Source of the DNA: Megalobrama amblycephala
Lineage: Eukaryota > Chordata > Actinopteri > Cypriniformes > Xenocyprididae
Assembly: GCF_018812025.1 (NCBI RefSeq)
Contig: NC_063061.1
Span: 39,664,674 to 39,728,673, forward strand
Direction of reading: 5' to 3'
DNA length: 64,000 nt
In this document: one piece after another, positions 19,347 to 32,239 of the stretch
Numbering within the stretch: the stretch's first letter is position 1
How the letters are laid out: each line of letters starts with the position of its first letter
Made by a program: the position numbers and the translations under genes
The notes under the pieces: generated by a model
Database searches by the model: none
Told to the model about the DNA's origin: nothing
What the model saw: only the letters and a program-made list of their open reading frames with translations

Positions 19347-21959
19347 GGTCCGTGTACGTTTTGATAGTTTGTTTTCCAATTTGAAATGAAATACGCAGAA
19401 ACGAGAAAACGGTCGTTTCCCGTTTTTTCGTTTGTTAAAAAAACCGGAATAACAAGATTTTGACTCGATTTTCGTTTTTTCGGGTCACGGATAGAAAACG
19501 GAAACACGACTTCAAAACTCGTTTTCCACATGTGGGCGGTTATTACACGCCCCTTTCAGCCGATTGGTCAATCAAATCTGAGCCAGTGACGTCATCTTCA
19601 GTTCGTTCAACAAAATAACAGTCCTCTGCCGGTATATCAGTAGATGTCATAAATCGGCTTTCTTCTGTGCAACCAAACGCGTATTTCACAGAAATATTTA
19701 TTTCAGAAATGTTAATCAGCACACAGACTGTTGTAATGCTGTTTGTAGATTAAAAGTTTTTATTTTATTCTATTTTGAATAAATAGAATAAATCACAATA
19801 AATAAGTAGTGTAAGCAGTTTTGAAAAACGAACAATAGCTCATCTCTCTATTTATTTTATATAGCCTAACATTGCCTGCTGAATATAGGCTAATGTTAAT
19901 AACCCTTTGGTTAAAAGATTGAGGGAATATGTAAAGATCAAACATTAAAGATCAAAATTACAGCTACATAGCTATTTTAGTTATGACAAAAATAATATAT
20001 AGGCCTAAATGTTAAGCCAAAACGAATTAATTTAAAGCTGAACTGAAACAGAAACCAGCGTTATAACCTAGGTTACCTCTCTAATTTGACACAAATCCAA
20101 ATGTTTCTATCACGATTTGGAGGCTAAACTATATTTATTATTTGAACGCTTTTATATTGTAGCCTACACAGACTACTTAAAATGAGCAGTATAACTTTTT
20201 ATATATTTGGTTGAATGTAGGCTATGTTTTGACAGTTAACAGGCTGTTATGTCAAGTTACTAAAACTGATGTTGTGTGTGCCTGAGGCGCCGACGCGTTC
20301 TCTTGAATTTTCTTATAAAAGCGGAAACAACTTAAAATACTCAGACATTTATGGTCAAATATATGTAACACCATTCGAATCTGTGAAGGGTTAAATAGGC
20401 CTATTATTTTTGTACACTCACAATAAAAACAAAACATTGCTCATAAAATAAACAAAGACATTTTCTGCTGTCTCGGTTTCCTTTCTGTGAACTTCTCAAA
20501 AATGAACCGACACTCATATTGTCGCATTTTTTCCCCTTTCATTTTGGTAATATGTTAATTACTTAAGTGAAATAAATTTGCGCATAGACATAGGCTATTT
20601 ATTCCTTTTATATAATTGAATCCTTTTTTCTCCGTTCACAGAAGCGCGGCAGGTGCGTGATGATGATGAATCCTCATGTTCTGTTGTTTATTCTGCTATT
20701 TGTTCATGTAGGCTAAAACTAAACCCCTGGGATTTTTTTAATGATTCACAGACATTTATCATTTATCATTCTAATTTAATATAATCTTGTCGGATAATGA
20801 AACGATGATCGCGTCAGTTGAAAGTCAGGGGGAAAAAAACAGAAATGATACTGACAAGGCAACAATAATTTTCGTTTAGTTTAAGTTTTTCAAAACATCT
20901 ACAGAACTGCATACAGTAAATTTTCCCGCTGTTTAAGCCACGAATATTTACAAAATAAAATAATTACAAAGATAATAAAAGATCTATGTTTAATAAACGA
21001 GAGTTTTTGTTTTGCTGTTGTCCACTAAAGCAATTGACGCAGAATCGCCAATAGCCGTTAAATCGAAATTGAAAGTAAAATGTTCAGGGCCATTTATAGC
21101 TAATTCATTCAAAGCGAAGGAAAGACAGAAAAAGTGAAGATAGCAAGTAAACTGTGACATATAATAATGTTCACTGTGTTCATAAAAGTGTTTAATTTAA
21201 GACATAAAATCTGCATGGCCATTTATAAGTAAGGAAAACTAAAAAGCCCCCCGATGGTGATACCGTTATTAGGTGTTGCCACCTAGTGGATAGCCTATTT
21301 TCTAATATGACTGCATAGTCTACTGCAAGGAATGCGTCTGCTAAATGATTGAATTTAAATGTATAAAATGTAAATAAAACATTAAAATAAGAAAAAAAAT
21401 GAGTGCAGTAGCCACTGATCTATATAGAGAATAGTCTATCATTATGTATAGCCTATTGATCGGTGGTAGTAGCCCAAAGGATGTCATGCGCTTGGTAACA
21501 GATGTAAAGGGCATTTACATTTTACATTTTAAAAACACAATGACAGCTTAAAAACAGACTTAATTAAATTTACTGTAGGTTTTTTAAACTTTTTTTATCT
21601 GTGCAAACATATTTCTGTGAAATACGCGTTAGGTTGCACAGAAGAAAGCCGATTTATGACATCTACTGATATACCGGCAGAGGACTATTATTTTGTTAAA
21701 CGAACTGAAGATGACGTCACTGGCTCAGATTTGATTGACCAATCGGCTGAAAGGGGCGTGTAATGACCGCCCACATGTGGAAAACGAGTTTTGAAGTCGT
21801 GTTTCCGTTTTCTATCCGTGACCCGAAAAAACGAAAATCGAGTCAAAATCTCGTTTTTCCGTTATTTTTAACAAACGAAAAAACGGGAAATGACCGCTTT
21901 CTCGTTTCTGCGTATTTCATTTAAAATTGAAAAACAAACTATCAAAACGTACACGGACC
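19347..21959. mobile_element. Non-autonomous DNA transposon, copy A
   Basis: Terminal inverted repeats of about 350 bp (19347-19699 and 21610-21959) start GGTCCGTGTACGTTTTGATA. The copy is flanked by a perfect 6-bp duplication, TGTTAC (19341-19346 and 21960-21965). The 1.9-kb interior is non-coding. The repeats are dense in CGTTTT words, possible transposase sites, and contain a CCAAT-type box and TGACGTCA. Six-base duplications are known for IS3EU-type and some Dada-type elements. The superfamily is not decided. Confidence 0.85.
19587..19594. promoter_or_regulatory. CRE palindrome in terminal repeat (one of four)
   Basis: TGACGTCA beside GATTGGTCAATCA. The same arrangement lies in the other three terminal repeats at 21712-21719, 22350-22357 and 26839-26846. 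A promoter function is inferred only from the motifs. Confidence 0.45.
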
Positions 21960-23750
21960 TGTTACACTGAAGTTGAGTATTTTTCGTAATATAAAATGAG
22001 CAAAAGGGTTTCGGGTTTTGCACTTTTCAGACGGTCCCTTCAGGCGTGTCTCTCCGCCGCCTGCTCATAGAGACCAATTTATTATAAAGCACATTTGAGG
22101 ACAATTGGGTTGGTCCGTGTACGTTTTGATAGTTTGTTTTCCAATTTGAAATGAAATACGCAGAAACGAGAAAACGGTCGTTTCCCGTTTTTTCGTTTGT
22201 TAAAAAAACGGAAAAGGAGATTTTGACTCGATTTTCGTTTTTTCGGGTCACGGATAGAAAACGGAAACACGACTTCAAAACTCGTTTTCCACATGTGGGC
22301 GGTCATTACACGCCCCTTTCAGCCGATTGGTCAATCAAATCTGAGCCAGTGACGTCATCTTCAGTTCGTTCAACAAAATAGTAGTCCTCTGCCCCTATAT
22401 CAGTAGATGTCATAAATCGGCTTTCTTCTGTGCAACCTAACGCCTATTTCACAGAAATATGTTTGCACAGATAAAAAAAAGTTTAAAAAAAACCTACAGT
22501 AAATTTAATTAAGTCTGTTTTTAAGCTGTCACTGTTTTTTTTTGTGTATTAAAATGTAAAATGTAAATTCTCTACATCTGTTACCAAGCGCATGACATCC
22601 TTTGGGCTACTACCACCGATCATAGGCTATAGCTACATAATGATAGACTAGCCTATTCTCTATTATAGATCAGTGGCTACTGCACTCATTTTTTTTTTTT
22701 TTTTTTTCTTTTTTAATGTTTTGTTTTATACATTTAAATTCAATCATTTAGCAGACGTATTCCTTGCAGTAGGCTATGCAGTCATATTAGAAAATAGGCT
22801 ATCCACTAGGTGGCAACACCTAATAACGGTATCACCATCGGGGGGCTTTTTAGTTTTCCTTACTTATAAATGGCCATGCAGATTTTATCTCTTAAATTAA
22901 ACACTTTTATGAACACAGTGAACATTATTATATGTCACAGTTTTCTTGCTATCCTCACTTTTTCTGTCTTTCCTTCGCTTTTGAATGAATTAGCTATAAA
23001 TGGCCCTGAACATTTTACTTTCAATTTCGATTTAACGGCTATTGGCGATTCTGCGTCAATTGCTTTAGTGGACAACAGCAAAACAAAAACTCTCGTATAT
23101 TGAACATAGAACTTTTATTATCTTTGTAATTATTTTATTATCTTTTATTATCTTTGTAATTATTTTATTTTGTAAATATTCGTGGCTTAAACAGCGGGAA
23201 AATTTACTGTATGCAGTTCTGTGGATGTTTTGAAAAACTTAAACTAAACGAAAATTATTGTTGCCTTGTCAATATAATTTCTTTTTTTTCCCCCTGACTT
23301 TCAACTGACGCGATCATCGTTTCATTAACCGACAAGATTATATTAAATTAGAATTAAACGAAATTTGATAAATGTCTGTGAATCATTAAAAAAATCCCAG
23401 GGGTTTAGTTTTAGCCTACATGAACAAATAGCAGAATAAACAACAGAACATGAGGATTCATCATCATCACGCACCTGCCGCGCTTCTGTGTACGGAGAAA
23501 AAAGGATTCAATTATACAAAAGGAATAAATAGCCTATGTCTATGCGCGAAAATTATTTCACTTAAGTAATTAACATCCCAGCCAGCAATGACACGTGGGG
23601 CCCAGATGGGTTAACTACGGGTTCCATGGGTACTGTGTGGGCATGGGCTTTGGCTGGGTGAAATCAGCGGGTCCCATGTAGGTTTTGTAGTATGAGTCCC
23701 ACATAGGAAGCCCATATGAGCTGATTACATGGGCCCCATAAGGGACAGGC

Positions 23751-24205
23751 ATGGGCCAAGTGGGCATGGGTTTGATCTGGGAACACATATATGGGTCTTG
23801 CATGGCATATTTATGGGCCAAGTGGACATGGGTTTGAACTGGGAATGCACATATGGGTCCTGCATAGAATTTTTATGGGCCAAGTGGGCATGGGTTTGAA
23901 CTGGGAACACATATATGGGTCTTGAATGGCATATTTATGGGCCAAGTGGGCATGGGTTTGATCTGGGAACACATATATGGGTCTTGCATGACATATTTAT
24001 GGGCCAAGTGGGCATGGGTTTGATCTGGGAACACATATATGGGTCTTGCATGACATATTTATGGGCCAAGTGGGCATGGGTTTGATCTGGGAACACATAT
24101 ATGGGTCTTGCATGACATATTTATGGGCCAAGTGGGCATAGGTTTGATCTGGGAACACATATATGGGTCTTGAATGGCATATTTATGGGCCAAGTGGCCA
24201 TGGGT
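23751..24205. repeat. 62-bp tandem repeat, about 7 units
   Basis: Units beginning ATGGGCCAAG start at 23751, 23813, 23875, 23937, 23999, 24061, 24123 and, partly, 24185, an exact 62-bp period. The middle units are nearly identical, so the expansion is recent. Confidence 0.95.
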
Positions 24206-25440
24206 TTGGGTGATTGGTTCAGGTTCAGCAATATTATGTAATGCTCATCTACAAACAAGCATCAAAAATAAAATAAAATAAGCTTAACTTAGGATATCAA
24301 GGGGAGCCTTATCATTCAAGCTCCTCTTGGCAAAGCAAAATCTGCTCGTCACAACATGGCAGACAGAGCATCATTCTGCTTGCTTCGATGCTGGACAGGA
24401 CAAGAGGAAAAAAGAAAAAAAGAAAAAAAAGGACTTGCAGGAGGCCTCATCATCAATCTGTCTGCCACTTCTGTGTTGTTAGATGTCCTTGGACCAAGGA
24501 GTAGCATGTGTTTCTATCAAGGTGTAGCTCATACACCAACAATGACTGATGTGTTGGCTGTAAAAGGTACAGTAGATCTGTTTGGTTAGGCTATCTGAAG
24601 ATCTTCAGGATGCATTGACATATACATGGTTTATGGTTTAAGACGGTAAAGGGAGGGGCTGAGGTAGTTAAAGAAGTAGGCCTGTAAGGACAGAGGCCCT
24701 TTCAATTTAAGTAAAAGAATAAAGCTGCAGAAAGCCTTCCGACAGTGCATGGAGCATTCACAGAAACACTTTCATTGGTGCAGTGACCCAGATTGGGACA
24801 GATTTATGGGGATAAGTGTAAAGGAGACAGCATTGCTACTGCTGGCATTTGAATATTTACAATATTTATATTGTATGAATATTTTGCTAACTTAACATAA
24901 GTTGCTTATAACATATAGTTGCCTGTAGAATGTTGGGTAAATCCCTCCCTGATGCCTCATAGGACCCATTTTGCTACCCAATTGGCTTTTGGTCAGTTTG
25001 CACATCCATCTACCACGTCGGATACCCAGATTCAAGACCCACTTGGGGAGTGGTTTCTGAGTGGTTTGGCATCATGAGCATCAACCGTGATGTTCCTGGG
25101 ATAAGGCTTTAATTTAAATTGTTAAAGATTATGTTTGTTGTTCAATGTATTATATAATGTGTATTTTGTATTGTATTTTTGGAGGGTTTTTTTCAGAGAT
25201 TTTTTAAAAATATATTTTTTAGTTTACCGTATGTTGTGACATTGTTTTTTTAAAGATAATTTTTGTTGTTCAATTTAATATATTTCTTGCAGTTCAAAGC
25301 ATCAAGTGTCTTGTATTTATCTTGTACTTACATTCATTCTTCGTTTTTAATTTTTCTTAGATTGTTTCCTTAAATGAATGGTTGGGCTTACCTTGCATGA
25401 ATTGCCCATATGGGCATTCACAGTTGAATCCTGGTGCAAG

Positions 25441-25735
25441 CCCACTTTAAACCCCTTTAGGCAGGTGGGGCCCAAATGGGTCTGTCATGAATTGCCCGGT
25501 TAAGACCCACATAAGACCCTTACAGATCCCACTTAAAACCCATCTGGGCATCCACGGCTGGCCCCCATGTGGATCCCGGTTGCAAACCCACTTTAAACCC
25601 CTTTGGGCAGGTGGGGCCCAAATGGGTCTGACATGAATTGCCCAATTAAGACCCATGCAGTACCCTTACAGGTCCCACTTTTAGTACGTCTGGGCTTCCA
25701 CGGCTTGCCCCAATGTGGATCCCGGGTGCAAGCCC
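25441..25735. repeat. 146-bp direct repeat, two units
   Basis: CCCACTTTAAACCCCTTT and the sequence after it recur 146 bp later (25441 and 25587), with a few changes. It forms the right arm of the nested element. Confidence 0.8.
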
Positions 25736-27498
25736 ATAATGGGGCCCACATTTGCCGCCCATGAAGCCCTCATCTGGGCCCCACATGTCATTGCTGGCTG
25801 GGATATTACCAAAATGAAAGGGGAAAAATGCGACAATATGAGTGTCGGTTCATTTTTGAGAAGTTCACAGAAAGGAAAACGAGACGGCAGAAAATTTCTT
25901 TGTTTATTTTACGAGCAATGTTTTGTTTTTATTGTGAGTGTACAAAAATAATAGGCCTATTTAACCAGATTCGAATGGTGTTACATATTTGACCATAAAT
26001 GTCTGAGTATTTTAAGTTGTTTCCGCTTTTATAAGAAAATTCAAGTGAACGCGTCGGCGCACACACATCAGTTTTAGTAACTTGACATCACAAACTGTCA
26101 AAATAACATAGCCTACATTCAACCAAATATAAAAAGCTATACTGCTCATTTTAAGTCTGTGTATAGGCTACAATAAAAGCGTCCAAATAATAAATAGCTA
26201 TAGTTTAGCCTCCAAATCGTGGATATTGAAACATTTGGATTTGTGTCAAATTAGAGAGGTAGTTATAACGCCGGTTTCTGTTTCAGTTCAGCTTTAAATT
26301 AATTCATTTTGGCTTAACATTTATATATTATTTTTGTGATAACTAAAATAGCTATGTAGCTGTAATTTTGATCTTTAATGTTTGATCTTTACATATTCCC
26401 TCAATCTTTTAACCAAAGGGTTATTAACATTAGCCTATATTCAGCAGGCAATGCTAGGCTATATAAAATAAATAAATAAAGAGAGATGAGCTATTGTTCG
26501 TTTTTCAAAACTGCTTACACTACTTATTTATTGTGATTTATTCTATTTATTCAAAATAGAATAAAATAAAAACTAGTTTTTTTTTTGTTGTTGTTGTTTT
26601 TTTTTTTAAATCTGTGCTTTTCATCCGCTCCTCTGTGTGGGTAGCGCAGTTTCACCATGCATATTAAACAACAAACAGCATTACAACAGTCTGTGTGCTG
26701 ATTATGTTAACATTTCTAAAATAAATATTCTGAAATAAATATTTCTGTGAAATACGCGTTTGGTTGCACAGAAAGCCGATTTATGACATCTACTGATATA
26801 GCAGGAGAGGACTGTTATTTTGTTGAACGAACTGAAGATGACGTCACTGGCTCAGATTTGATTGACCAATCGGCTGAAAGGGGCGTGTAATGACCGCCCA
26901 CATGTGGAAAACGAGTTTTGAAGTCGTGTTTCCGTTTTCTATCCGTGACCCGAAAAAACGAAAATCGAGTCAAAATCTCGTTTTTCCGTTTTTTTTTAAC
27001 AAAGGAAAAAACGGGAAACGACCGTTTTCTCGTTTCTGCGTATTTCATTTCAAATTGGAAAACAAACTATCAAAACGTACACGGACCTGGGTTGTTATAG
27101 CTTGTTGTCTAGGTTGCTATGATTGGAAGTAGCTGCATTTGTGTTTTAACAACGTTTAGCTCACGAGTTATTAATCCGGGAAGCTCGAATCTGTGAATAT
27201 ATTGCCAACTTTACTGAACTGCTTGACATACAGTAAGCACTGACTGCATTTCTTAATTTTTGAGTCCAACAAGTTCAAACTCTATGAGCCGCGCATTATT
27301 TGTGTGCATTATTAACGTATGTTACTAACTGAAACACTACTGCCAGCCAGCGGGACATTAAGAAGTGTTTGTCCGAGCTCACAGCAAGGGAACGATTATA
27401 ACTTTGCGAGGGAACGCAAAAGATTAAAAAAAAAATTCCTCCCATCCCAATTTTTTTTTTTCCGCCACCATGTCCCTTTAGGGGCTCCGTATTATTGT

Positions 27499-28160
27499 GA
27501 TGTAAGGACAATAGCCTAAGAGATGAAAACCATAAAAAATAAACATGTTCCAGATTAAAATCGTAACATCTACATTCAATTTTGTGTACATTTCTATATG
27601 TATTACAGACTGTGATGGTTAAAACTGCAATTCATAGAGGTTGATTTTTTTTTTTTTTTTTTTTTTTTTAAATTGGGAGTGTTACGACTGTCTAGGGGTC
27701 AGCCGTAACAGGAACAAGAAGAGTCTCACTACCAGAGAGAGAAGCTTGATTTCTTAATAAGGGTTTGGTGTCGGGGAAGACAAGGACAAAATAACAAACA
27801 AAATAATCACCTTGTTTAACCTCTACAATTCCTAACACAAAAACAAAGAGAACAAAATACAATTTAAACTTGCCTATCTCCCTAACCAAAAAACAATGTG
27901 AAAAGATAAGATATACAAAATAAAATGGCGTCAACCCCCTACATCCCGTAATTTGGCAAAATATATAGGCCTACATTAATATTTACAGGTGATAAATAGT
28001 CTGTATGCAAAATCTGGAATAAACGAATACATGACTCAGAACAGGAGAGTCGAACGTGCCTGTAGTTGCAGAAACACTCCTACACTCATTCAATGACTGA
28101 ACATGAAGAAAAATTTTCTGTTGGTGAGATGAGAAACCACAAACACGGCTTTCTAATGAA
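27499..28160. other. Unassigned stretch with poly(T)
   Basis: A T run of about 25 near 27645-27670, followed by GTGTTACGACTG...CCGTAACA, which could be a fragment of an LTR but has no partner. No gene. Confidence 0.35.
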
Positions 28161-28162
28161 AA

Positions 28163-28212
28163 ACACACACACACACACACACGCACACGCACACACACAC
28201 CCACACACCCAC
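28163..28212. repeat. (CA)n microsatellite
   Basis: Alternating AC with a few G and C interruptions. Confidence 0.95.
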
Positions 28213-28902
28213 CAAACTCTCATCAGTATAACATCAGATTTCTGCATCAGCTCTACAGTGTGGTGATTCAATCCACATCTCTGACTTTACAAGAGGAGAT
28301 TAATTCAGAATTCACTGTTTGAATCTGCAGAGCACTATAGCTGTTGCTCTTCACTGTAATCTAGATGCATTTTAAAGATGTACACTTTTATTACTGAAAT
28401 GCTGGAAAGTATTTAAAAGAACAATATTTCATCACCGCTCCACTGCAGCAAACAAAAGGAGAAAGAGAAAAACATTTGAAATAAGTAGGCGATTTTATAT
28501 AATTATATACATTAAAAATATAAACTTTATCTCGTGTAAATAAGAGGCTGCATTAACTTATTTCTGCTAATTTCCATATTTTTTAAAAAGATGTCCATCA
28601 TTTTAAGATAAAATACAAGACAGAAAGCCATTTCATTGTAGTGTTTATCCTGTTTTTAAACTGGAGAATAAATTAAATTAAATAATTTTAAAACTATTAA
28701 TATTAATAATTATTAAATAACTATTAATAATTTTCCTATTATTAAATTTAATATGAATTTATTCTTATTCTAAGCATATGACATTTTATTTACAGCAGAC
28801 AATCATATGACTGACCACGTGTGCAGCACGTTCCCCGGACCGGGTTTATAAGATCACAAAACTCGCCATCCGAACGCATGAGTTTATCACTGAGCTGCCA
28901 TG

Positions 28903-29990
28903 CACTCAAAAAAATAACTTGTTGGTCTAACTTAATTCAATTATGACACCTATTTCCACACAGTTGAACTGATTTATTTGAACATAAGATAGGTTAATTG
29001 TACTGATGAGTAAAATTCATGCTAATTGAATGAGATCACACCAGTTTCATTTGACATATTCTGTGAATGTTTCCTGAACATAATTCATTCTTGTTGATCC
29101 AACCAGTGCTATTGCAATTCAGACTGGTGCCCTTGTGCAGTGTTGCTCAAGTTTTCTGCACTTTTAAGGAAATGGAAAGACCTGTTAGTGTTTAAGTGTT
29201 TAATGTTTAGTTATTTTGAACATTTAAAAGAGTTTGTAGCGTATATATATAAAACATTTTTTGTTACCATCATGGTGAAGATGTGCGCTTGTGCTTAGGT
29301 TGTGAATAGCTGTTGTACACAGACATACATGTTTCATGACCATTGAGAGGGATAAAGCTGATGACCATATGTAGACTGTGTAAATTATGTGCTGGCCCTC
29401 AAACTAATTTATTTATATTTCTATAAAAACTAAACTAAAATATCACTTTTTCATATGCTAAGTAACATTTATAGCATGCAAGTAATGATCAGGTAAAGAA
29501 CTTCTCATCACTGGCTTTAGCACAGTTAAAGCTTGTTGAGAACAACATAGATTTATTTCATGCAGCCACCCATTGCCTAACCACAAGGTCTACACTTCAG
29601 CATAATGGTAACCTCAAAAAAAAAATCGACATAACAAACTCTTTTAAATGTCAAATATAACTGAACATCAAACTTTAAAAGGTATTTCCCTTTACTAAAA
29701 ACACATTAAACAGCACTTAAGTTCATCATTTATTGTCCTGATCTTTCCCTACGCAAAGCATGCTGGGAACTAGAAATCCACTGCCCAGTTTCAATCAATG
29801 CAACATAAATGATTCATGTCGTCCCAACACAAATGGTTTAGGTTAACCTAACATTTTGCAAATTTAATTTCATTTAACATAATACAATTGAGTGCAAATG
29901 CCAATTAAGTAAAAAACTAAAGATTTGTGTTGGTTCAGCTTATTTTATTTAAATAAACTGAACAAGCAGCTAGAATCATTTTTTTGAGTG
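28903..29990. mobile_element. MITE-like element with CACTCAAAAAAAT ends
   Basis: The left end CACTCAAAAAAAT is inverted at the right end (ATTTTTTTGAGTG). The 1.09-kb interior is AT-rich and non-coding. The target duplication is unclear, and the DNA outside (28213-28902 and 29991-30289) shows no gene. Confidence 0.55.
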
Positions 29991-30289
29991 TGCAAATTTA
30001 TTTTTACAGACTTCCCCATGAGAAACAATTACCGTCCGAAATGATGTTTTATTTACAAAGTCTAGGAGGATCATCTATTAATAAAATTCCCTATCCAAAC
30101 AGCAAGACAAACCACAGTTTTCTTCATCCCTCCTCCACCCGTCTCCTCACACTCCTGCTCATTTTCCTAACCAGGAATACGGAGGGATTCTCTGGGTTCG
30201 GGCCAAATACCGAGCTCAGAGCCTGTCCTCGAACAACACTCCATCTCATTATTTATAAGTGAGATCTTGTGAATAGGGTTAATAGTCAA

Positions 30290-30400
30290 TCTGGCTTGCT
30301 TAGTCGGGGACACTTGATATTCAACAGTGTTTTGATCTGCCTGCATTGACACCATTGTGTGAGAACTGAACTGAGCTGGACGATATCATCACTGTTCACT
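30290..30400 (-). repeat. Fragment of dispersed repeat R (inverted)
   Basis: Reverse complement of 33040-33135, including TCGGGGACACTTGATATTCA. Another copy lies at 45955-46110. Confidence 0.75.
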
Positions 30401-31191
30401 CTTGAGCTGATATAGAGATAAATTAACTAAATTAATAACTATTGATTCTTACATCAGAATGAATCAATACTGAATTTACTTAAGATGGACAATGACACAG
30501 TTTTCTTTGCAGACAAAATTATATACCAGTTCTCACTGTAAAGGTAGAAGATCTATAGATGTACCAAATAATTCATTGATTAACCATTTAGATCAACTGG
30601 ATTAAATAATAGACAAATGCGTTAAACTGAACGAGATGCAGTTCAAAAGTTTGATAGTAATAGCATTATGAGAAGCAGTTACTGTGAATGAAACAATTAT
30701 ATAAATGAAACACTTATTTTGTGTTTTGACACAATTGAAAACATGCTGAAATGTTTGTAAAAGGTGCACTTTTGATGATCTGTTGTGATATTAGTTTTGA
30801 AAATGTACACTTTGCTTGTGAAAATAAAATGAATAAATTAATATATTTACAAAATATGAGAATGTGCTTTTTAATGTTCACTAATGAACTTATTAAACAT
30901 TACATACTGATTAACAGATCATTATTTAATGTAAATTACTATTGTTGGTGCAGCTATTTGTGTGATAACCGCTATATTTATATTAAATCTGGAGGAAAAT
31001 ACATACACACACCACTCGTTTTCTGTCGAACCAGAACATCTTTATTTTTTCACACGCATGCATTTATGGATGATAGGATCACATATGAGGACACACACAT
31101 TACATACATTAACACCTGCACATACATTAACACCTGCTCTCATACTGTACAGTGTGCTTTTAAAATAAATAACATAATCCATGAACACAGT

Positions 31192-31193
<2 letters not shown>
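30401..31193. other. AT-rich non-coding stretch
   Basis: No gene supported. Long frames here depend on the adjacent (TA)n run. Confidence 0.4.

Positions 31194-31287
<94 letters not shown>
31194..31287. repeat. (TA)n followed by (GA)n microsatellite
   Basis: About 70 bases of TA and then about 22 bases of GA. The following 31288-32239 is AT-rich without a gene. A segment near 31435-31500 (CATCATGCTTTGCAT) echoes the interior of the element at 28903-29990. Confidence 0.95.
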
Positions 31288-32239
31288 TGCTGTTCACTTT
31301 AATTAAACAATTTATTTTGATTTAACACTATTGTTTCTGGATCAAATGTGATTGCTTCATGTTAAATTGACTTGAAATGGTTACTAGAACTCACTTGATG
31401 TTTTCATTTTGAAATAACATGTTTCAGTCATGTGACCCAATCAAACAGGACTTTCACTTCCCATCATGCTTTGCATCGGCTGAAGTGGGAGAGTAAATGT
31501 TGAAAAAGTGTTATTTTATGGATTTTTTTTTAGAAAGATGCGAATATGGAGAGACTTCTTACTGTTTGATGTTCTATTTTGTAAAAGTTTGTGTTCTGTT
31601 AGTGTTTTTTTGAAGATTACATTGTGGTGAAGTGTAGAGCTTGTGCTTGGGTTGAGGACCTGCTGACGAGAATTGGCATTTTTAAATAATGAAGCAAACA
31701 CTCTGATAGTGCTTTGGATCAAACCAGCCCATTTCTACCAAATCAATTTCTATCAGACCATTTCTAGACTGCCAACACTGATTATCACATGTGTAAATAT
31801 GTTTGTGTAAATAGTTACGTTTAGTTTGTTGCTATGTAAAGACAAAACAACAGCATTAATAATCATAGGATTATTATATATATAGAATTAATCTATTTAA
31901 AATAATTCATTACAAACAGATTTCCAGGCATTTCTTTTTTTTCCCTACAGCTGATGTATTTTACTTGCTTTAAAATAAATGTCTCTTGTTTACTAAGGTT
32001 TTTATATTGGAGTCTTTTTTGCTGCTATTGTTTTCCTTGGATTTGCTTCTCAGTTTCATGCAATTTTAAGCTTTTCTTGGTTCATTCCATGTTTTACAGG
32101 CAACCTCTCTCATGCTAATTCAGATTTGGTTTTAAATTAATCTGGTTTATTTTACTTCAAGACTCCATAGTTTTATTTTTACTTCAGGACTCCATAGTCC
32201 AGGTTTTAGTAATCTGTACTTCATCTGTGTTTCAGAAAG

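Larger units (their letters stand above)
23577..25802. mobile_element. Nested GC-richer element with AT target duplication
   Basis: Ends are CCCAGCCAGCAATGACA and its exact complement. The flanks are AT on both sides (23575-23576 and 25803-25804), and the host sequence of copy A is restored if the element is removed. It consists of GGGCCCA/ATGGGT-rich tandem repeats on both sides of a roughly 1.2-kb central part without a credible gene. The 2-bp AT duplication is like ISL2EU-type elements, but no transposase is present. Confidence 0.8.
22112..27087. mobile_element. Same non-autonomous transposon, copy B, inverted
   Basis: Carries the same roughly 350-bp terminal repeats (22112-22462 and about 26740-27087) and a perfect 6-bp duplication TGGGTT (22106-22111 and 27088-27093). 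Its interior is the reverse complement of copy A, with a further 2.2-kb element inserted (23577-25802) and about 120 bp near 26575-26690 that A lacks. Different target duplications show that A and B inserted separately, in opposite directions. Confidence 0.85.
18639..27490. mobile_element. Palindromic hAT-like element hosting nested insertions
   Basis: Ends are ACGGAGCCCCTAAAGGGACA and its complement, flanked by near-identical 8-mers (GTTATTGT at 18631-18638, ATTATTGT at 27491-27498), as expected of a hAT target duplication with one change. The left arm (18639 to about 19026) is the inverted copy of 27094-27490 plus 22013-22111. Without the two inserted transposons it would be about 1.28 kb with roughly 390-bp arms. 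It has no coding capacity. Confidence 0.8.

Noticed and set aside
22027..22381. Similar 74-83-codon frames repeated at 22.1 kb and 26.9 kb on opposite strands
   Set aside because: They are translations of the transposon terminal inverted repeats, and open frames occur on both strands of the same sequence.
27679..27712. GTGTTACGACTG...CCGTAACA as an LTR start
   Set aside because: No second copy, primer site or coding region accompanies it in the window.
30751..31302. A 183-codon plus-strand frame
   Set aside because: Its second half is (TA)n and (GA)n read as Ile-Tyr and Arg-Glu. The first half has AT-rich, gene-unlike composition.
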